Source: Flavobacterium chilense
GTDB lineage: Bacteria > Bacteroidota > Bacteroidia > Flavobacteriales > Flavobacteriaceae
Assembly (NCBI RefSeq): GCF_001602525.1
Contig: NZ_LSYT01000011.1
Span: 1 to 64,000 of the forward strand
Direction: 5' to 3'
DNA: 64,000 nt
This document shows, one piece after another, positions 60,021 through 64,000 of this stretch; the stretch's first letter is position 1; every line of letters starts with the position of its first letter. Both the position numbers and the translations under genes were made by a program. The notes under the pieces were generated by a model that was given only the letters and a program-made list of their open reading frames with translations, had not been told where the DNA came from and ran no database searches.

Positions 60021-61556
60021 ATGAAACTTATAAGTTTTAAACAATCATTTATCGCTTTGGGAGTGTTATTGGCACTTGCGTCGTGCGATACCGATGAAAA
60101 GCTCGAAGTAAAAGGAGATGGTGTAGTACTTGAAGATAATTTTTACAGAAATGAAACAGAAGCTTATTCTGGTTTAGTTGCTGCTTATGATAAAATCGGT
60201 AAATACGCCGGAGCAATGGAAAACGCACCTTTACTATTTTTAAATTCTGCATCAGATGATTTTTATGCAGGAGGAGGAGGAGCAGGTGATCAGCCAGGTC
60301 TTCAGGTAGCGTCAAACTATTCGATCACTCCAACTAATATTCCGCCAAACATTTGGGCAGATTATTACAAAGGAGTAGCCAGATGTAATATTATGATAGT
60401 AAAGCTTCCTGGAATTCCTATGGACGCAGCTAAAAAATCAAGATTCATGGCAGAGGTAAAAGCATTACGTGCTTATTACTACTTAGACTTAGTGAGAATG
60501 TTCAAAAATGTTCCATTAATCTTAACTCCGGTAGTACAAAGCGAAATTGCTACAATTACACAAGCTAAACCAGAAGATGTTTATGCTCAAATTGAAAAAG
60601 ATTTAAACGATGCAATTCCTGACTTGCCAATTACATTAGCAGTTAGTGAACTAGGAAGATTAACAAAAGGAGCTGCAACAGCCCTTTTAGGAAAAGCCTA
60701 TTTATATGACAATAAAAAGACTGAAGCTGCTACACAATTAGCTTTAGTAAATGGTACTCCGGGAGGAACTAGTAGTTTTGGTTATAAATTGTTGGATAAT
60801 TTTGCTCAGTTATGGGATAAACAACACAAGTTTAATTCAGAATCTATTCTTGAAATTAGTTATTCAGATAAATCAAATGCAGATTGGGGTAATTTTGAAA
60901 GAGGAGATGACGAAGGAAATGTTGCTGCTCAATTAATGGGAATTAGAGATTACTCAAGAAAAGCTAAAGGAATTACTGCAGGATTACCAGACTATATCAA
61001 TGGTTGGGGATTCATGGTGGTTACTAAAGATTTGCAGACTGCTATGCAAGGTGATCCTCGTTACGCATCTACTATTTTTAATGCAGGTCCTTTAAGAGGT
61101 ACAGGAAATGACGATCCAAACGGATCTATAACTTATACAGACAGTTATAACGAAACCGGATATCATTTCATTAAATACGCACCAGTTAATGCTGATATTA
61201 AAGCATCTAATCCTTTCTTAAATTTTGGTATCAATACTTATGTTATTCGTTTGGCTGATACTTATTTATTAGAAGCTGAAGCTTTAGGCGGAACAGGAGC
61301 AAGAGCTCAGGCACTTTTAGATGCTGTAAGAGCAAGAGTAGGTTTGGCATCTGTACCAGTTTCTTTGACTGCTATATATGCTGAAAGAAGATTAGAACTT
61401 GCAGGAGAAGGACACCGTTGGTTTGACTTAATAAGAACAGGTCAGGCAGCAGCTAAACTTGCTTTCAAAGGATTTACAGCTAATAAAAATGAAGCTTTCC
61501 CAATTCCTTACAGCGAATTCAATAATACTAAAATGGTTCAGAATACAGGATATTAA
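60021..61556 (+). CDS. SusD/RagB-family glycan-binding lipoprotein
   Basis: A 511-residue surface lipoprotein that lids the SusC pore. Lipobox ALASC with acidic residues right after (CDTDEKLE), a usual surface-export signal in this phylum. The TPR-type helical body includes NIWADYYKGVARCNIMI, FMAEVKALRAYYYLDLVRMF and ERRLELAGEGHRWFDLIRTG near the end. Second gene of the locus. Confidence 0.95.
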   Translation: MKLISFKQSFIALGVLLALASCDTDEKLEVKGDGVVLEDNFYRNETEAYSGLVAAYDKIGKYAGAMENAPLLFLNSASDDFYAGGGGAGDQPGLQVASNYSITPTNIPPNIWADYYKGVARCNIMIVKLPGIPMDAAKKSRFMAEVKALRAYYYLDLVRMFKNVPLILTPVVQSEIATITQAKPEDVYAQIEKDLNDAIPDLPITLAVSELGRLTKGAATALLGKAYLYDNKKTEAATQLALVNGTPGGTSSFGYKLLDNFAQLWDKQHKFNSESILEISYSDKSNADWGNFERGDDEGNVAAQLMGIRDYSRKAKGITAGLPDYINGWGFMVVTKDLQTAMQGDPRYASTIFNAGPLRGTGNDDPNGSITYTDSYNETGYHFIKYAPVNADIKASNPFLNFGINTYVIRLADTYLLEAEALGGTGARAQALLDAVRARVGLASVPVSLTAIYAERRLELAGEGHRWFDLIRTGQAAAKLAFKGFTANKNEAFPIPYSEFNNTKMVQNTGY

Positions 61557-61590
61557 TAACCATCAAAATAAAATTTAGTATTAGTATGTA

Positions 61591-61711
61591 AAAAAGACTG
61601 AGGTGAAAATCTCAGTCTTAATAAACAAACAAGTACTAACGTATGTTTAAGTTAAGTTAAGTTTGGTTGTCAGAATAGCCCATATTCTCTTTGATTATGG
61701 GCTATTTTTTA
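61591..61711 (+). terminator. Two hairpins after susD
   Basis: AAGACTGAG/CTCAGTCTT (61594-61619) lacks a T-run. AATAGCCCATA/TATGGGCTATT (61674-61706) is followed by a six-T run. The second is a likely terminator or partial one, lowering transcription into the glycosidase genes relative to susCD. Confidence 0.75.
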
Positions 61712-61754
61712 AATCAGGTATTGCAAAAAAGTTTTAATTATTAAAACATATACA

Positions 61755-63215
61755 ATGAAAAAAAACGGTTTTATTATTACTTGTTTATGTTTTTCCGTAG
61801 CTGCTTTTTCACAGCAGAAAAGCCAAAAACACCCGCAGGAATTTACAACAAATAACAAAAAGATTGCAGTATATACTACTGCCGATAATACGAAATTAAG
61901 GCTAACCCCTACAGATAATTTATCCTTTACAGCATCAAAACAACCAGTAGAAACTGAGATTTCAGTTTTTGTCGAGCCATCAAAAAAATTCCAGACTTTT
62001 ATGGGAATCGGAGGTGCCGTTACTGATGCAAGTGCCGAAATTTTCGCGAAACTTTCAAAAGAAAAACAAACAGAATTTTTAAATGCTTATTACGATACTC
62101 AAAAAGGAATAGGTTATACATTGCTAAGAACAACGATTCAAAGTTCAGATTTTAGCAGTGCAAGTTATTCTTATATTGAAGAAGGAGATAAGGATTTAAA
62201 AACCTTTTCGATTGAACACGACAGACAATATCGCATTCCATTAATAAAACAAGCCATTAAAACAGCCGGGGGAAAATTAGTAACCTATGCTACTCCTTGG
62301 TCACCAAATGCTTTTATGAAAAGCAATAAAAATGTGCTAAAAGGCGGAACATTACTTCCAGAGTTTTATCAGCCCTGGGCTAATTTCTATGCAAAATTTA
62401 TTAAAGCTTACGAAAAAGAAGGAATTCCTATTTGGGGAACCTCTGTTCAAAATGAGCCAATGGCAACACAAACCTGGGAATCATGTTTGTATACTGCGGA
62501 ACAAGAGAGAGATTTTCTAAAAAAATATTTAGGCCCAACACTTAAAAAAGAAGGCCTGGATAAAGTAAAAATTATTGCCTGGGATCACAATCGTGATTTA
62601 ATGGTACAAAGAGCAAATGTAATTTTCTCAGATCCTGAAGCTTCAAAATATGTTTGGGGAATTGGATTTCACTGGTATGAAACCTGGACAGGAGCACAGC
62701 CAATGTTTGAAAATGTTGCCAGAGTACACGAAGCATATCCGGATAAAAAGCTGATGTTTACAGAGGGCTGCGTCGAAAGATTTGATGCTGCTAAATACCA
62801 ATTCTGGCCAAACGCAGAAAGATACGGAACATCAATGATCAATGATTTCAACAACGGAACCGTAGGCTGGACAGACTGGAATATTCTTTTGGATCAGTTT
62901 GGAGGACCAAATCATGTGGGTAATTTTTGCTTTGCCCCAATTCATGCCGATACAACAACAGGTGAATTAATTTATACACCTTCGTATTATTACATCGGAC
63001 ATTTTTCAAAATTCATTCGTCCAAATGCTGTTCGTGTGAGTACTTCAGTGAGCAGAAGTTATTTGCAAAGTACTTCATTCCTGAATACTGATGGTAAAAT
63101 GTCAACCGTAGTGATGAATCATACAGATAACGAAATCACTTATAATTTAATAATTGCTACTCAGAAAACAGTAGTAAAAATACCGGCTCACGCCATACAA
63201 ACATTAGTATATTAA
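61755..63215 (+). CDS. GH30 glycoside hydrolase, copy 1 (secreted)
   Basis: A 486-residue beta-glycosidase with a Sec signal peptide (MKKNGFIITCLCFSVAAFSQ, no lipobox). The GH30 barrel has acid/base Glu in SVQNEPMATQTW and nucleophile Glu in MFTEGCVERF. GIGGAVTDASAEIF near the start and the WTDWNILLDQFGGPNHVGN stretch are typical. Subfamily 3 of GH30 includes endo-beta-1,6-glucanases of Bacteroidetes PULs; glucosylceramidase or xylosidase activity is the alternative. The presence of SusCD favours a glucan. Confidence 0.88.
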   Translation: MKKNGFIITCLCFSVAAFSQQKSQKHPQEFTTNNKKIAVYTTADNTKLRLTPTDNLSFTASKQPVETEISVFVEPSKKFQTFMGIGGAVTDASAEIFAKLSKEKQTEFLNAYYDTQKGIGYTLLRTTIQSSDFSSASYSYIEEGDKDLKTFSIEHDRQYRIPLIKQAIKTAGGKLVTYATPWSPNAFMKSNKNVLKGGTLLPEFYQPWANFYAKFIKAYEKEGIPIWGTSVQNEPMATQTWESCLYTAEQERDFLKKYLGPTLKKEGLDKVKIIAWDHNRDLMVQRANVIFSDPEASKYVWGIGFHWYETWTGAQPMFENVARVHEAYPDKKLMFTEGCVERFDAAKYQFWPNAERYGTSMINDFNNGTVGWTDWNILLDQFGGPNHVGNFCFAPIHADTTTGELIYTPSYYYIGHFSKFIRPNAVRVSTSVSRSYLQSTSFLNTDGKMSTVVMNHTDNEITYNLIIATQKTVVKIPAHAIQTLVY

Positions 63216-63232
63216 TTTATTTTGTTAGTTGT

Positions 63233-63263
63233 AAGGGCTATTTATTTAGCCCTTATTTTTTTA
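63233..63263 (+). terminator. Terminator between the two GH30 genes
   Basis: AAGGGCTA and TAGCCCTT form a stem followed by an ATTTTTTT run, 18 bp after the first GH30 stop codon. It may allow partial read-through into the second gene. Confidence 0.75.
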
Positions 63264-63282
63264 AATAGAATCTAGAAATACA

Positions 63283-64000
63283 ATGAAATCAACCCATAAA
63301 ATTTTAATAATTCCAATATTAATTCTGCAATTAAGTTGTTCTTCATCAAAGACTGTAGCCGATTCTACTGTTGCTAAATCCAAACCAAACTCAAAAATTA
63401 GTGTTTATACCACTGCAGAAAATACCAATTTAAGATTATCATTATCCAATGATTTAATCTCAACTTCACAACAAACAAATTCAACCGTTTCTATTACAAT
63501 AGATCCGGCAAAAACATACCAGACTTTTCTGGGAATTGGAGGTGCAATTACAGATGCGAGCGCTGAAGTCTTTGCCAGATTATCTCCAAAAAAGCAACAG
63601 GAATTCCTTACCGCTTATTATGATAAAAACAAAGGAATTGGCTACTCTTTAGCCAGAACAAATATTCATAGTTGCGATTTTAGCAGCGAAAGTTATACCT
63701 ATGTTCAGGAAGGAGACAAAGATTTAAAAACCTTCAATATTGATCATGATAGAAAATACAGAATACCACTAATTAAAAAAGCAATTGAAACAGCCGGCGG
63801 GAAAATAACCTTATTTGCAAGTCCATGGAGTCCCCCAGCTTTTATGAAAGACAATAATGATATTTTGCACGGCGGCGTTTTATTGCCTGAATTTGCTCAG
63901 TCGTGGGCCAATTATTATGCAAAATTTATAAAGGCATATGAAAAAGAAGGAATCCCTGTTTGGGGATTAACCATTCAGAATGAGCCAATGGCAAAACAAA
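63283..64000 (+). CDS. GH30 glycoside hydrolase, copy 2 (lipoprotein), cut by window end
   Basis: The first 239 codons of a second GH30 enzyme, running off the window. The start ATG 63283 gives MKSTHKILIIPILILQLSC, a lipobox with Cys 19; the residues after it (SSSKTV) are not acidic, unlike SusD, so surface export is uncertain. It shares GIGGAITDASAEVFARLSPK and IQNEPMAKQ (acid/base Glu) with copy 1. The nucleophile lies beyond the window. Tandem duplication with a change of anchoring is likely. Confidence 0.85.
   Translation, partial: MKSTHKILIIPILILQLSCSSSKTVADSTVAKSKPNSKISVYTTAENTNLRLSLSNDLISTSQQTNSTVSITIDPAKTYQTFLGIGGAITDASAEVFARLSPKKQQEFLTAYYDKNKGIGYSLARTNIHSCDFSSESYTYVQEGDKDLKTFNIDHDRKYRIPLIKKAIETAGGKITLFASPWSPPAFMKDNNDILHGGVLLPEFAQSWANYYAKFIKAYEKEGIPVWGLTIQNEPMAKQ

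Noticed and set aside
1..64000. CRISPR array, tRNA, rRNA, prophage or restriction system
   Set aside because: No spaced identical repeats with unique spacers, no cloverleaf or rRNA sequence, and no phage or restriction genes were found.

Overview
The window looks like a chromosome segment of a Flavobacterium-type Bacteroidetes. The DNA is AT-rich, several promoters fit the Flavobacterium TTG-N17-21-TAnnTTTG pattern, Shine-Dalgarno sequences are mostly absent, and the gene content includes gliding and type IX secretion genes (gldD, gldE, gldJ, porU, porV), SusC/SusD proteins and MiaE. No tRNA, rRNA, CRISPR or prophage was seen.

Layout. 1-1060: an AT-rich repeat block, a candidate small RNA with its own promoter and terminator, and a single-frame IS1-type transposase. 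1087-4030: metE divergent from an Lrp/AsnC regulator, with phased palindromes between them. 4208-11205: dgt, a DUF3078 protein, dxs, a tandem pair of TonB-like proteins with a four-cysteine N-terminal module, and tadA. 11414-20326: an alpha-2-macroglobulin lipoprotein and penicillin-binding protein 1C, normally neighbours, separated here by a REP-associated tyrosine transposase flanked by two inverted pairs of REP palindromes. 20551-26316: rng, a 30-residue basic protein, HU, mutY, ssb, gldE and gldD. 26356-27448: an unrecognised gene with a 19-A tract at its start codon, beside a possible gene remnant and bounded by inverted hairpin repeats. 27518-45000: housekeeping and envelope genes (HMA lipoprotein, EamA exporter, M16 peptidase pair, rplU-rpmA, AsmA-like protein, miaE, glycosyltransferase, M1 aminopeptidase, pyruvate dehydrogenase E1 alpha and E2, cdd). 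45079-53583: porU-porV divergent from gldJ-murF.

53628-64000 is a polysaccharide utilisation locus: a membrane-spanning sensor with periplasmic propellers and a LuxR-type DNA-binding end, divergent from susC, susD and two tandem GH30 glycosidases (the second cut by the window edge). GH30 enzymes beside SusCD suggest a beta-1,6-glucan or related glucan as substrate; this is inference. A perfect 17-bp direct repeat with a 33-bp period upstream of susC is the best operator candidate for the regulator.

How the genes work together. PorU, PorV, GldJ, GldD and GldE serve type IX secretion and gliding. The alpha-2-macroglobulin and PBP1C form the usual envelope defence and repair pair. The SusCD/GH30 locus imports and cleaves a glucan under its own sensor. 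The most unusual parts are the RAYT/REP insertion, the hairpin-bounded poly-A gene, the candidate small RNA next to the IS1 gene, the operator-like repeats and the duplicated TonB-like pair.
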